A stretch of 64,000 nt of DNA from Salinimicrobium sp963739625 (GTDB lineage: Bacteria; Bacteroidota; Bacteroidia; Flavobacteriales; Flavobacteriaceae): contig CAVUAU010000001.1 in NCBI GenBank assembly GCA_963739625.1, positions 1 through 64,000 of the forward strand. The letters run 5' to 3'. Position 1 is the first letter of the stretch. Each line of letters opens with the position of its first letter. Position numbers and translations under genes: made by a program. Below the pieces are notes generated by a model. The model had not been told where the DNA came from, made no database searches, and was given only the letters and a program-made list of their open reading frames with translations. Of this stretch, positions 1 through 7,827 are shown one piece after another.

Positions 1-28
1 TTATTAAAACATTTTTCATTAAATCCAT

Positions 29-48
29 AAAGGACAAGTTTATCCTTT
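29..48. promoter_or_regulatory. Candidate Rrf2 operator, copy 1
   Basis: An inverted repeat AAAGGA-N8-TCCTTT lies just past the 3' end of the Rrf2 gene. Its reverse complement matches the palindrome at 559-578, in the Rrf2/LysR promoter region, at 17 of 20 positions. The shared pattern is AAARGATAAAMTTGTCYTTT. It probably controls a gene running leftward beyond the window edge. Regulator assignment is inference. Confidence 0.55.
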
Positions 49-64
49 ATAACATTAAATTTTT

Positions 65-514
65 TTATGTCGTCCCGGAGACCGGGTTCTTTAAAAAGGC
101 AAATCCACCGGTGATATTTTCGGCAAGGCTGCCAATTTTGGTGTCTTTAAAAGAATTGAACATTTGATCTCTTGTCTTTGAATAGGAAAAATGCATGGGG
201 CAGGGATGTTCGTCTGAACATTGGTGCAGGCCCATAACGCAATCCCGAAAAACCGCCAACCCGTCTACAGCATTCACCACCTCCAATATCGGCAGCTCCA
301 GCTGGTAGGTTTCACAGAAGAAGCCGCCATAAGGGCCTTTTAGAGAAGTAATGATCTTATACCTGTTAAGCGTTTGCAGGATCTTTGCCGTAAAAGCAGC
401 AGGAGCCTCAATTTCTTCGGCTATCTCTTTCACGCTCAACTTTACATCTTCATTTGCCCTGGAAGCAACAAAAACAGCAGCTCTAATGGCATATTTGCAG
501 GATTTTGAGATCAT
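65..514 (-). CDS. Rrf2-family Fe-S type transcriptional regulator
   Basis: A 149-aa protein with the Rrf2 winged-helix layout: N-terminal MISKSCKYAIRA helix, recognition region around residues 35-55 and the wing near KGPYGGF (59-65). Three cysteines at about 92, 99 and 105 (FRDCVMGLHQCSDEHPCPMH) have the spacing typical of Rrf2 proteins that bind a Fe-S cluster, such as IscR, NsrR and RirA. It therefore probably senses NO, redox state or iron. It is divergent from the LysR gene. A TATCTTTG -7 element lies at 544-551 and a palindrome at 559-578, so autoregulation is likely. Its neighbourhood holds hemerythrins, Ric and azurin, which fits an NO/iron role. Which Rrf2 subgroup it belongs to cannot be decided from the sequence. 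Confidence 0.9.
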   Translation of the reverse strand: MISKSCKYAIRAAVFVASRANEDVKLSVKEIAEEIEAPAAFTAKILQTLNRYKIITSLKGPYGGFFCETYQLELPILEVVNAVDGLAVFRDCVMGLHQCSDEHPCPMHFSYSKTRDQMFNSFKDTKIGSLAENITGGFAFLKNPVSGTT

Positions 515-543
515 AATTTGTAAAATCTTTCATTAACCTAAAA

Positions 544-551
544 CAAAGATA
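544..551 (-). promoter_or_regulatory. -7 promoter element of the Rrf2 gene
   Basis: On the minus strand this reads TATCTTTG, a perfect match to the Bacteroidota primary sigma -7 consensus TAnnTTTG. It sits about 30 nt upstream of the start codon at 514, and the palindrome at 559-578 covers the expected -33 region. Confidence 0.65.
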
Positions 552-558
552 GTAGAAT

Positions 559-578
559 AAAAGATAAAATTGTCTTTT
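559..578. promoter_or_regulatory. Candidate Rrf2 operator, copy 2
   Basis: AAAAGATAAAATTGTCTTTT is an inverted repeat between the divergent Rrf2 and LysR promoters, overlapping the -33 positions of both. It matches the palindrome at 29-48 at 17 of 20 positions in reverse complement. The most likely binder is the adjacent Rrf2 protein. Confidence 0.6.
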
Positions 579-601
579 ATAGCTTTTTTTGTTTAAATTT
601 G
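570..601 (+). promoter_or_regulatory. Promoter of the LysR gene
   Basis: TAAATTTG at 594-601 matches the Bacteroidota -7 consensus, with TTG at 570-572 as -33 and a 21-nt spacer. The start codon is at 624. Confidence 0.6.
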
Positions 602-623
602 ATAGGATCGTAAAGCACCTTCA

Positions 624-1589
624 ATGAATTTTCATCAACTCAAGTATATTGTTGCAGTAGATAAAAACCGGAATTTTGCACGGGCTGCAGAAGAGTGCGG
701 GGTTGCTCAATCAACGCTGAGCAAGGAGATCCAACGCCTGGAAAAGCAGTTCAAAATTCTCATTTTTGACAGGACACGCCATCCCGTTGTCCCCACTCTC
801 AAAGGAACAGACCTTATTGTGCAGGCGAAGCTTATTCTTGAAGAGCAAAACAAATTCATTGCCACTGCCCAAAGAAGGAACAACGAACCGGTTGGTGACT
901 TTCGGCTTGGGATCCTTCCGGGGCTGGCTCCTTACCTACTCCCACTTTTCGGCCATAAGATTGCTCAAAAATATCCGGGCCTACAACTATCTCTTTTAGA
1001 AGCCAAACCTTCAGAAATGGAAAATCCCGGAGGTAATCCTCTTGATGCCCTTATCTCTATAGCTCCCTTTGCTGAAGGTTTTTACGAAACACCCCTTTTT
1101 GAAGAGGAATTCCTCCTCTATGTTAGCCCGGGTCATCCTTTATTCGAGAAACAGGTTGTAGAATGGCAGGAAATTCCTTTTGAAGATCTGCTTTTGCAGG
1201 AGGACCTCAGGATGCATTTTTCCAGGAGCCTCCCGGCCTCAACTTCTCATGAAACTACAAATCATTTTCACAATCTAAGCTGTCAAAACTGTTCTATAGA
1301 CACCATTCTTAAGATAATTGACCGTAATGGAGGTCTCACCCTCCTGCCCCAACTTGCTTGCCTTTATATGGGACAGCGGCGCCTGCAAATGCTGCGGCAC
1401 ATCGCTTCCCCGGTCCCCGGCAGGACGATTAGCTTTATCACGCCGCGAGGTTTCCAAAAGAACAGGTTGTCAAAAGTGATCATTCAGGAGATCATTAAAA
1501 ACATTCCGTCAGAATTTCGAATAAAGCTTTGCCAGGAGATCAGGGAGTTCAGTTTCGAAAAAGAGGAAAAATCTGTTCCCACGGTCTAA
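624..1589 (+). CDS. LysR-family regulator, OxyR-like
   Basis: A 321-aa LysR-type regulator. The winged HTH is at 1-60 (MNFHQLKYIVAVDKNRNF, then AQSTLSKEIQRLEKQ), followed by the coiled linker helix and a type 2 periplasmic-binding-like sensor domain. The segment IDRNGGLTLLPQLA and the overall length resemble OxyR-type proteins. The peroxidatic Cys pair of classical OxyR, expected around the LLLQEDLRMH stretch, is not there. Instead a CQNC motif occurs at about 220-223. A redox role is thus possible but unproven. It is divergent from the Rrf2 gene with a shared regulatory region. The target could be the 1884-4145 gene pair downstream, or a gene outside the window. Confidence 0.85.
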   Translation: MNFHQLKYIVAVDKNRNFARAAEECGVAQSTLSKEIQRLEKQFKILIFDRTRHPVVPTLKGTDLIVQAKLILEEQNKFIATAQRRNNEPVGDFRLGILPGLAPYLLPLFGHKIAQKYPGLQLSLLEAKPSEMENPGGNPLDALISIAPFAEGFYETPLFEEEFLLYVSPGHPLFEKQVVEWQEIPFEDLLLQEDLRMHFSRSLPASTSHETTNHFHNLSCQNCSIDTILKIIDRNGGLTLLPQLACLYMGQRRLQMLRHIASPVPGRTISFITPRGFQKNRLSKVIIQEIIKNIPSEFRIKLCQEIREFSFEKEEKSVPTV

Positions 1590-1883
1590 TTCTGGAACAA
1601 TAAGGTTTATATAATTACCCACGGCATTTCAAAAAGATCACGATGAATAGGTCTTCATTATTCTTCGGAAGACTCACATTTCCCCCATTTTAAAAATTTT
1701 TCGGTAACCTGATAAGCTGAATTCAAAAGCCTCTGAAAGAGAAACGGGTACTGCAACAGTCATGGTTTGATTTTCTTTCAATCGCTTTTTCCCATCATTC
1801 TAATCGCCTTTGTGTCATTGCCTTCGCCGGCTAATGCGCCTAATTTTACTTCAACAAGAAGGCAACTTTTAAACACAGATATC

Positions 1884-3266
1884 ATGACAGAAGTACAAAA
1901 ATTAGCAAAGTTCACCAGCTCCCGGAAGTTTTCAAATCTATCTGAAGCTGCAGTAAGGGAGCTCAAGATACGTCTGCTCGATTCCATTGGAACCGCCATT
2001 GGCGCCTTGGAAGGAGCACCCGTGAAAATGATAAAGGAACAGATCGATGATTTTGGCGGCCGCCCACTCGCCACAATGATAGGTGGTGGAAAAACAGCAC
2101 CAGATCGTGCGGCATTCTATAATTCGGCTCTGGTACGCTACCTCGATTTTAATGACAGTTACCTGGCGAAAAATGAAACCTGTCACCCTTCAGACAATAT
2201 AGGAAGCGTCCTGGCAGCTGCCGAGTATGCCGACAAAAGCGGAAAAGAATTTCTCACTGCCCTGGCAATCGCTTACCAGGTGCAATGCAGGTTGAGTGAT
2301 GTGGCCCCGGTTAGGGACAAAGGTTTTGACCATACCGTCCAGGGTGCTTACGCAGCCGCTGCGGGTGCCGCTTATGCCCTGGGACTTGATGCAGAAAAAA
2401 CCGCGAATGCCATTGCCATTGCCGCGACCGCCTATAATGCGCTGCGGGTTTCGAGAACAGGCAACCTGTCTCACTGGAAAGGCCTGGCTTTTCCATCAAC
2501 AGCCTGGACATCCACCCATTCGGCTTTTCTTGCAATGCGGGGAATCACCGGACCCGAAGCGGTTTTTGAGGGTAATAAAGGTTTTAAAGAAAGCATTGCC
2601 GGCGACTTTAAGATCGACTGGAGCAAAGAAGACCTGGAACGGGTGACCGGGACCATCATCAAAAAATTCAATGCAGAGATCCATTCGCAGGCAACGCTGG
2701 AAGGCCTGCAGGATTTGATGAAGATCCATCATTTTGATCCTTCAGAAATTGAAAAGATCATCCTCAACACTTTTGATGTCGCCTACAACATCATTGGCGG
2801 CGGCGAAGAAGGTGGCAAGAAGAACATTCGCACCAAAGAGGAGGCAGATCACAGCCTGCCCTACATGATGGCTGCCGTAATCCTTGATGGGAACGTACTC
2901 CCGGCCCAATACCTGCCGGAACGTATCCAGCGGCAGGATATTCAGCAGTTGCTACAGAAAGTTCAGGTAAATGAGAAAAAAGCATATTCAGATCGCTTCC
3001 CCTTGGAAATGGCAAATGATATAACGATCAGGTTCAAAGACGGCAGGGAAATGAAGGTCCAAAAAACCGATTATGAAGGCTTCCTGAGTCGACCCGCTTC
3101 CTGGGATTTTATTACTGAAAAATTTAAAAATCTCACTTCAGGTTTTATAGACGAGGCCCTTCAGCAGCAAATCATCTATGTGGTGAAAGACCTGGAAAAC
3201 TTCAGCATTAAAAGCCTGATGCAACTGCTGGAAAAGGCAGGACAAAACGAACCCGCCGCAGTTTGA
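1884..3266 (+). CDS. MmgE/PrpD-family protein (2-methylcitrate dehydratase-like)
   Basis: The start at 1884 (MTEVQKLAKFTSS) gives 460 aa, the usual size of the family. An upstream in-frame start at 1767 would add a hydrophobic 39-residue tail, which I consider spurious. Family marks are RLLDSIGTAIGAL near the N-terminus, NGxxVRYLDFNDSY-like sequence (SALVRYLDFNDSY) and the C-terminal alpha/beta domain. MmgE/PrpD proteins dehydrate or isomerise tricarboxylic-type acids such as 2-methylcitrate or aconitate. No prpB, prpC or acnM neighbours are present, so propionate catabolism is not supported. The next gene, 39 nt downstream, is a ComA homologue, which suggests a linked, uncharacterised acid pathway. 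A possible promoter TTG-N20-TAATTTTA lies at 1818-1848. Confidence 0.85.
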   Translation: MTEVQKLAKFTSSRKFSNLSEAAVRELKIRLLDSIGTAIGALEGAPVKMIKEQIDDFGGRPLATMIGGGKTAPDRAAFYNSALVRYLDFNDSYLAKNETCHPSDNIGSVLAAAEYADKSGKEFLTALAIAYQVQCRLSDVAPVRDKGFDHTVQGAYAAAAGAAYALGLDAEKTANAIAIAATAYNALRVSRTGNLSHWKGLAFPSTAWTSTHSAFLAMRGITGPEAVFEGNKGFKESIAGDFKIDWSKEDLERVTGTIIKKFNAEIHSQATLEGLQDLMKIHHFDPSEIEKIILNTFDVAYNIIGGGEEGGKKNIRTKEEADHSLPYMMAAVILDGNVLPAQYLPERIQRQDIQQLLQKVQVNEKKAYSDRFPLEMANDITIRFKDGREMKVQKTDYEGFLSRPASWDFITEKFKNLTSGFIDEALQQQIIYVVKDLENFSIKSLMQLLEKAGQNEPAAV

Positions 3267-3305
3267 TAAAAAACAGAACTATTAACAAAGTAAAAAACAG
3301 AAACC

Positions 3306-4145
3306 ATGTCAAATAAAGATTTTATTAGCAACCCGGTCGCCTTCGACTGGTTACAAAGGAACGACAGACCCGCAAAACCCAGGAAGTTGGGCATGACAGA
3401 AATAAGAGCCGCGTATTACTCCAATTTCGGACTCAGCTATTTCCGTGATATTCTCGAAACCAGCGGAAATTATGTGGACAGCATCAAATTTGCCGGCGGC
3501 TCTTTTACTTTCATGAACCCCAAAAAGATTAGGGAGATCAATGAACTTGCACACCAATACGGGGTGATGATCTCCACCGGGGGCTTTATTGAATATGTGC
3601 TCACCAAAGGGCGGGATGCGGTCAAAAAGTATATCAACGATTGTAAGGAGATGGGCTTTGACATCATTGAAATTTCCACAGGTTTTATTTCCATCCCTAC
3701 AGATGACTGGCTGCGCCTCATAGAGGACGTGCAAAAAGCCGGCTTAAAAGCAAAACCCGAAGTTGGGATCCAGTTTGGTGCCGGGGGCGATACCACAACT
3801 TCAGAGCTGCAACAGGAAGGCATCCAGGATGTGGATTTTGCTGTGAAGCAGGCAAAAAGATTTCTTGATGCCGGCGCTTATATCATCATGATGGAATCTG
3901 AAGGGGTGACCGAAAATGCCAATCCCTGGCGGGTGGGTGTACCTGCCAAATTCATCAACGAACTCGGGCTGGAAAACGTCATGTTTGAGGCCGCAGATCC
4001 ACAGGTGTTCAAGTGGTACATCAAGAATTACGGCCCCGAGGTCAACCTTTTCGTGGACCACAGCCAGCTTGTACAACTTGAGTGCACCCGCCAGGGTATC
4101 TGGGGCACCAACGATGTGTGGGGCCGCATTGTCACTTATAAATAG
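3306..4145 (+). CDS. ComA-like phosphosulfolactate synthase family protein
   Basis: A 279-aa TIM-barrel protein of the phosphosulfolactate synthase (ComA/YitC/HSA32) family. Recognisable segments are YVDSIKFAGGSFTF, ISTGGFIEYVLTKG, IEISTGFISIP and the C-terminal VNLFVDHSQLVQLECTRQGIW. ComA adds sulfite to phosphoenolpyruvate to make phosphosulfolactate, the first step of coenzyme M synthesis in archaea. Bacterial and plant relatives often have other or unknown roles. No comB- or comC-like gene lies nearby. The gene follows the MmgE/PrpD gene by 39 nt and ends at a strong terminator, so the two probably form one transcription unit. The true substrate is unknown. Confidence 0.85.
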   Translation: MSNKDFISNPVAFDWLQRNDRPAKPRKLGMTEIRAAYYSNFGLSYFRDILETSGNYVDSIKFAGGSFTFMNPKKIREINELAHQYGVMISTGGFIEYVLTKGRDAVKKYINDCKEMGFDIIEISTGFISIPTDDWLRLIEDVQKAGLKAKPEVGIQFGAGGDTTTSELQQEGIQDVDFAVKQAKRFLDAGAYIIMMESEGVTENANPWRVGVPAKFINELGLENVMFEAADPQVFKWYIKNYGPEVNLFVDHSQLVQLECTRQGIWGTNDVWGRIVTYK

Positions 4146-4165
4146 GCAACTTCTGTTGTGAACCG

Positions 4166-4214
4166 GCCGAAACCTCTTCATAAAAATGGGAACCGAAGGG
4201 GTTTCGGCTTTTTT
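4166..4214 (+). terminator. Rho-independent terminator after the ComA-like gene
   Basis: A 14-bp stem pairs 4166-4179 (GCCGAAACCTCTTC) with 4195-4208 (one G-U pair). A 15-nt loop separates the arms and six T follow. Confidence 0.85.
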
Positions 4215-4251
4215 GTGCAGTAACTCGAAATAAGCTCCAAAAAGTGAAAAA

Positions 4252-4284
4252 TTAGAATACAATAAAACAGGATGAGTATCTTTG
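4252..4284 (+). promoter_or_regulatory. Promoter of the AraC gene, inside the longest reading frame
   Basis: A perfect -7 element TATCTTTG at 4277-4284 is preceded by TTAG at 4252-4255. Transcription would begin near 4290, after an upstream ATG at 4272, so the ATG at 4305 is the likely start of the AraC gene. Confidence 0.5.
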
Positions 4285-4304
4285 TGGTTACCCAAAACTC
4301 TCAA

Positions 4305-5225
4305 ATGGACCAGGAGCGGCCAAAGACATTCATCCCCAACAAGTTTAAGGAAAGATTTTCTTCGGAAATTGAGGCTAACAAATACCTTTTTTTAAATACC
4401 AGGAATGAATTCGCCATTTATCCTGTGGAAATTTGGCTGAAGCAGCTAAAATTGCCGGTTTATCCTCACCGGAAAAGCGTGACCAGCCTGCTTTTTCTCA
4501 CCTCAGGTACTGCAAAAAAGAGCTGCGGACTTGATGAATTTGAGCTGGGGAAAAATTCTGTGTTCGTTGTGCCGCAGGGATATCTTAACAGCACCAGCGA
4601 AATTTCTTCCGGGGCGACCGGATTCTATTGCCATTTCGATTTTTCGATCTTCCATTTGACATCTCTCAAAAAGCTAAAAAAAGCCTTTCCTTTTCTGTTT
4701 ACAGACCAGCAGCCGTTGCTGCAGCTGAATGAAACTTCAGCAGAATTCCTCACCTTCAGCTTTTACAGACTTATTTCTGAATATCTGGACCATCGGGAAC
4801 ACCTTAATTTCAACCTTATTAGTAGTTATCTAATTGCCGCTTTTCAAGAGATGAAATTGTTCTATTCTGAAGAACCTTCCGAAGAATTCTCCAGCAATGC
4901 GAGGATTACGGGCGACTTTAAGGAGCTGCTCTACAACCATATCACAGAAACGCGCTCCACTTCCAACTTTGCCGAAAAGCTGAATATTTCTCCCAATCAT
5001 CTCAACAAATGTGTGAAAAGTACTACCGGGAAAACTGCCAAGGAACTTATAAATGAAGCAGTTATTCTGGAGGCAAAAAACCTGTTATTCGAAACAGATC
5101 TTCCCATTGGAGAAGTGGCGTTTGAACTGGGGATAGAAGACGCAGCATATTTTTCCCGTTTGTTTAAGCAGCTTACCGGCAGCTCCCCGCAACAATTCCG
5201 GAGAATGATTGAAAAATCTAAATAA
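4305..5225 (+). CDS. AraC-family transcriptional regulator
   Basis: A 306-aa protein with an N-terminal cupin-like sensor region (YPHRKSVTSLLFLTSGTAKKS) and a C-terminal double HTH at about 205-300. The HTH carries the hallmark phrases LNISPNHLNKCVKSTTGK, IGEVAFELGIEDAAYFSRLFKQLTGSSPQQFR. The start at 4305 is preferred to 4272 because a consensus -7 element lies at 4277-4284. The gene follows the MmgE/PrpD-ComA pair across a terminator and may regulate it, but this is inference. Its last codons and the stop lie inside the first copy of a short repeat that recurs at 6.6 and 9.95 kb. Confidence 0.88.
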   Translation: MDQERPKTFIPNKFKERFSSEIEANKYLFLNTRNEFAIYPVEIWLKQLKLPVYPHRKSVTSLLFLTSGTAKKSCGLDEFELGKNSVFVVPQGYLNSTSEISSGATGFYCHFDFSIFHLTSLKKLKKAFPFLFTDQQPLLQLNETSAEFLTFSFYRLISEYLDHREHLNFNLISSYLIAAFQEMKLFYSEEPSEEFSSNARITGDFKELLYNHITETRSTSNFAEKLNISPNHLNKCVKSTTGKTAKELINEAVILEAKNLLFETDLPIGEVAFELGIEDAAYFSRLFKQLTGSSPQQFRRMIEKSK

Positions 5226-5270
5226 CTACTTCTTTCTTCCTCCCTGTTTTTTAAAGCTGATTTCGAGTAA
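5201..5270 (+). repeat. Dispersed element, copy A
   Basis: It contains GAATGATTGAAAA, AAATAA and TTTCTTCCTCCC in the same order and spacing as copy B at 6599-6690. It overlaps the AraC stop codon and runs into the downstream gap. Confidence 0.55.
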
Positions 5271-5322
5271 GACGAATAGGAATTGGGGCTACCGAAAAGA
5301 GGAAGGCGAGATAGAATTTTTT

Positions 5323-5787
5323 TCAGGTGACCCAAAACCTGTCTTTCCATGCTTTATCTTCAAAGGGTATAGACCTGTGTCTCATCTCCACCTCCTGAAG
5401 CTTATCTTCACCGGCGACGGCTTTGACTTCATTGAATAACACACGTTCCTCAAAACGCACATGAGTGGCAAGTTCTTCCTCTAATAGATTAAGTACTTTA
5501 ATATCTTCGCATCCACAGCTGAGCAATTTCTTGATCCTTCGATGATTTGCAAGAGCTCTTTTAACCCGCGCGTTTGTGCCTAAAAGCGGTAAAAGGATTC
5601 CTTCCTCGATCTCGAAGTGCGGCTCAAGATAATTCACTTTAAACCACTCGGCATAATTTCTTATCCGCCGGGTTTCCACCTTCCGTTTTAATCCTTCCCT
5701 GATCCTGGAACAAAGTTCAAGAACATGACCATGTTCTTCCTTCAACTCCCTTAAGGCATCCTGTTGGCGAAAATTTTGATCATTCAT
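5323..5787 (-). CDS. Hemerythrin-like (HHE) protein, first paralogue
   Basis: Start at 5787 (MNDQNF) gives 154 aa; an in-frame start at 5820 is less likely. A single four-helix HHE cation-binding domain carries metal ligands in the expected order: EEHGHVLEL, LEPHFEIEEGILLP, LANHRRIKKLL and THVRFEERVLFNEV. Such proteins bind a di-iron centre and handle O2, NO or iron. It is clearly a paralogue of the protein encoded at 5891-6370 (shared AEWFKVNYLEPHFE / SDWFKTEYLKPHFE). Both are read on the minus strand 104 nt apart. Association with Ric and FTR1 genes suggests iron or nitrosative stress. Confidence 0.88.
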   Translation of the reverse strand: MNDQNFRQQDALRELKEEHGHVLELCSRIREGLKRKVETRRIRNYAEWFKVNYLEPHFEIEEGILLPLLGTNARVKRALANHRRIKKLLSCGCEDIKVLNLLEEELATHVRFEERVLFNEVKAVAGEDKLQEVEMRHRSIPFEDKAWKDRFWVT

Positions 5788-5890
5788 GTTTGTTTTTTTA
5801 TAGTGTAAGCGACTGTGCATGAGGTTTACCCTTGCGAAATGGTACCGGGGCGGTAAAAGTTTGTTATTGGGGTCTCACCGGCTGTCTTTG

Positions 5891-6370
5891 TCAATTTTCC
5901 TTCTCCCAAAAATGGTCTTTCCAGTCATCATCAGAAAATTTCATTCCGTCGTGGTGCTTTTCAATGTCGGCCAACTGTTCTTTCGTTGCCGACTGCTGAA
6001 TATCATTAAAAAAGTCTCTTTCTTCAAACCTGATATGCAGATCCAGTTCCTCTTCGATCTGGTGCAAAGCTTTTTCTACTGCGTCCTGTTCATTGAAGAG
6101 CCGGTTCAATCGCCTATGCTCCGCAAGCGCCCGTTTCACCTTTTCATTCTCCCCTCCCAGAACCGGAAAAACATATTTTTCTTCAGCTTCAAAATGAGGT
6201 TTCAGGTATTCGGTTTTGAACCAGTCTGAATACTGTTTTATTCTGGCTATGGGAATCTCTTTTTTGAAGCCTTCCCTCAACTTCCAGCAAAACAGAAGTC
6301 CATGGTGATGCTCCCTGCTAAACGATTTCAACGCCTCGTGCCTTTTTATTGGTTCCTTCATAGCTTTCAA
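5891..6370 (-). CDS. Hemerythrin-like (HHE) protein, second paralogue
   Basis: A 159-aa protein with one HHE domain. Ligand-bearing segments are REHHHGLLFCW, KPHFEAEEKYVFPVL, LAEHRRLNRLF and LHIRFEERDFFND, and a KDHFWEKEN tail parallels the KDRFWVT tail of its neighbour. The two genes look like a tandem duplication and are probably co-transcribed from the region 6371-6600. Function as O2/NO binding or iron handling is inferred from the family. The gap 6371-6695 to its right holds no gene, only dispersed element copy B and possible promoters. Confidence 0.88.
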   Translation of the reverse strand: MKAMKEPIKRHEALKSFSREHHHGLLFCWKLREGFKKEIPIARIKQYSDWFKTEYLKPHFEAEEKYVFPVLGGENEKVKRALAEHRRLNRLFNEQDAVEKALHQIEEELDLHIRFEERDFFNDIQQSATKEQLADIEKHHDGMKFSDDDWKDHFWEKEN

Positions 6371-6598
6371 TTTATTTTCCTTTTAACCTTCTTCAGTTTC
6401 AACATCGAAGATAAACTCAGGCTGCAATTTTGTAAATGATTGGTCCCAAGTCCTATGAGTTCAATCATATTTTTTCTATAAGTTAATGATTTCCTTTTTA
6501 GACGCTTCCTTTCTACAGGATTTCAGCGGAAAAACTCCATTCCCGGCGGGAGGAGAAAGATGATTGCTTATTTGGACTTCCCTCTCAAAAATAAAAAA

Positions 6599-6690
6599 CC
6601 GGGGGAATGATTGAAAACTGCAAATAAAGGATTATTTCTTCCTCCCCGGTTTCCAATGTTTACTGCGAAATTTGTGCTACTTCAAATCCC
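6599..6690 (+). repeat. Dispersed element, copy B
   Basis: It shares GAATGATTGAAAA, AAATAA and TTTCTTCCTCCC with copy A. With copy C it shares GATTATTTC, TTTCC and CGAAATTTG. It fills the end of the otherwise empty 6371-6695 gap and abuts the start of the membrane protein gene at 6696. Confidence 0.6.
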
Positions 6691-6695
6691 ATGGA

Positions 6696-7139
6696 ATGAG
6701 TATTTTAAAATATCCTATTGCAATTATTGCTGTGTTTGTGTGGATAGGTTTTGTATGCGCAATAAGTTTTTTGGAAGCCCGGATAAAGTTCAGGGCTCCG
6801 GGTATAACCGTAAAATTAGGATTGGGAATTGGACGGCTGGTTTTTTCTGCTCTTAACAAAGTTGAAATAGTGATGGCGCTGGCTATCATTATTAATCTGC
6901 TGGTCGTTCAAAATGATTTCTTTGTTTCCCGCAATCTGCTCTTCCTTATTCCGCTATTGCTTCTCATTGCGCAAACCTTCTGGTTATTGCCGGCCCTGGA
7001 TGCCCGTGCACTAAGTGCTATTGATGGAGAGGAACTCCCAAAGACCGGTTTGCATTTTTATTATGTGGGCATGGAGGTCGTAAAGGTGGTTTGTTTATTC
7101 ATTTTTGGGCTACAACTTCTTAATGAATTGACCTTGTGA
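6696..7139 (+). CDS. Small four-helix integral membrane protein, function unknown
   Basis: A 147-aa protein starting at ATG 6696 (MSILKYPIAII). About four hydrophobic segments are visible: residues 5-25, 45-68, 75-97 and 122-143. The loop ALSAIDGEELPKTGLHFYYVGMEVVK separates the last two. I recognise no catalytic motif. It sits between the hemerythrins and OsmC in a redox/iron cluster and may take part in respiration or stress. A TTG codon at 6672 offers a longer but less plausible start. Confidence 0.7.
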   Translation: MSILKYPIAIIAVFVWIGFVCAISFLEARIKFRAPGITVKLGLGIGRLVFSALNKVEIVMALAIIINLLVVQNDFFVSRNLLFLIPLLLLIAQTFWLLPALDARALSAIDGEELPKTGLHFYYVGMEVVKVVCLFIFGLQLLNELTL

Positions 7140-7202
7140 CGAGATTCGTAAAAAGATAGAAATGAGACTTTTTAATAATAGATAATTCAAAATAAAAAAA
7201 TT

Positions 7203-7649
7203 ATGATCGAGCGTACAGCCAATGCCGTTTGGAACGGTTCAATTAAAGAAGGGAAAGGAAAAATTTCGACCCAGAGCAAAACTTTATACAATACGGAATA
7301 TAGTTTCCATTCGCGGTTTGGAGCGGCAGAAAACACTAATCCCGACGAACTACTTGCTGCCGCGCATGCAGGTTGTTATGCGATGGCCTTGAGTCTTATT
7401 TTAGGCAAGGAGGGATTCACACCCACTTCCTTAGATGTTAGCGCCAAAGTAACTCTTGATGCAGACAAACTGCAAATTACCGGCTCCCATTTGATGCTAA
7501 AGGCAGACATTCCCGAAATTGATAAAGATACGTTTGAAAAATGTGCCAATGCAGCCAAAGATGGCTGTCCTGTTAGCAAAGCGTTGAGCCTGGATATTAC
7601 TTTAGATGCAACACTCAATGAAATAAGCATGCCCCGAAATAATTTTTAA
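7203..7649 (+). CDS. OsmC-family peroxiredoxin
   Basis: A 148-aa OsmC/Ohr-like protein with the two reactive cysteines in family context: AAAHAGCYAMALS (Cys58) and KDGCPVSKAL (Cys121). Such proteins reduce organic hydroperoxides by a Cys thiol mechanism in the cytoplasm. The N-terminal RTANAVWNGSIKEGKGKISTQS fits the OsmC subgroup rather than Ohr. It follows the membrane protein gene by 63 nt and ends at a strong terminator. Confidence 0.92.
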   Translation: MIERTANAVWNGSIKEGKGKISTQSKTLYNTEYSFHSRFGAAENTNPDELLAAAHAGCYAMALSLILGKEGFTPTSLDVSAKVTLDADKLQITGSHLMLKADIPEIDKDTFEKCANAAKDGCPVSKALSLDITLDATLNEISMPRNNF

Positions 7650-7674
7650 CGGTATCATTTTGTAGAAAAAGAAA

Positions 7675-7712
7675 AGAGGAGCCTCAGTGATCCTGAGGCT
7701 CCTCTTTTTTTA
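7675..7712 (+). terminator. Terminator between convergent OsmC and FTR1 genes
   Basis: A 13-bp stem (AGAGGAGCCTCAG with its complement at 7693-7705) closes a 5-nt loop and is followed by seven T. The left flank is A-rich, so it may also stop leftward transcription. Confidence 0.9.
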
Positions 7713-7827
7713 TTGCTGCCTTTGTTATTGACACTATAGGTCTTTGGTGCATAAGAAATAATTAGCGTCTGCAATCCTCTCCTTTTGACTGCATATCTTC
7801 CGGTCTAATTGTTTTCACAATCTCTTT

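Noticed and set aside
1767..1883. Signal-peptide-like N-terminal extension of the MmgE/PrpD gene
   Set aside because: The family is cytoplasmic, family similarity begins at the ATG at 1884, and a near-consensus -7 box lies inside the extension.
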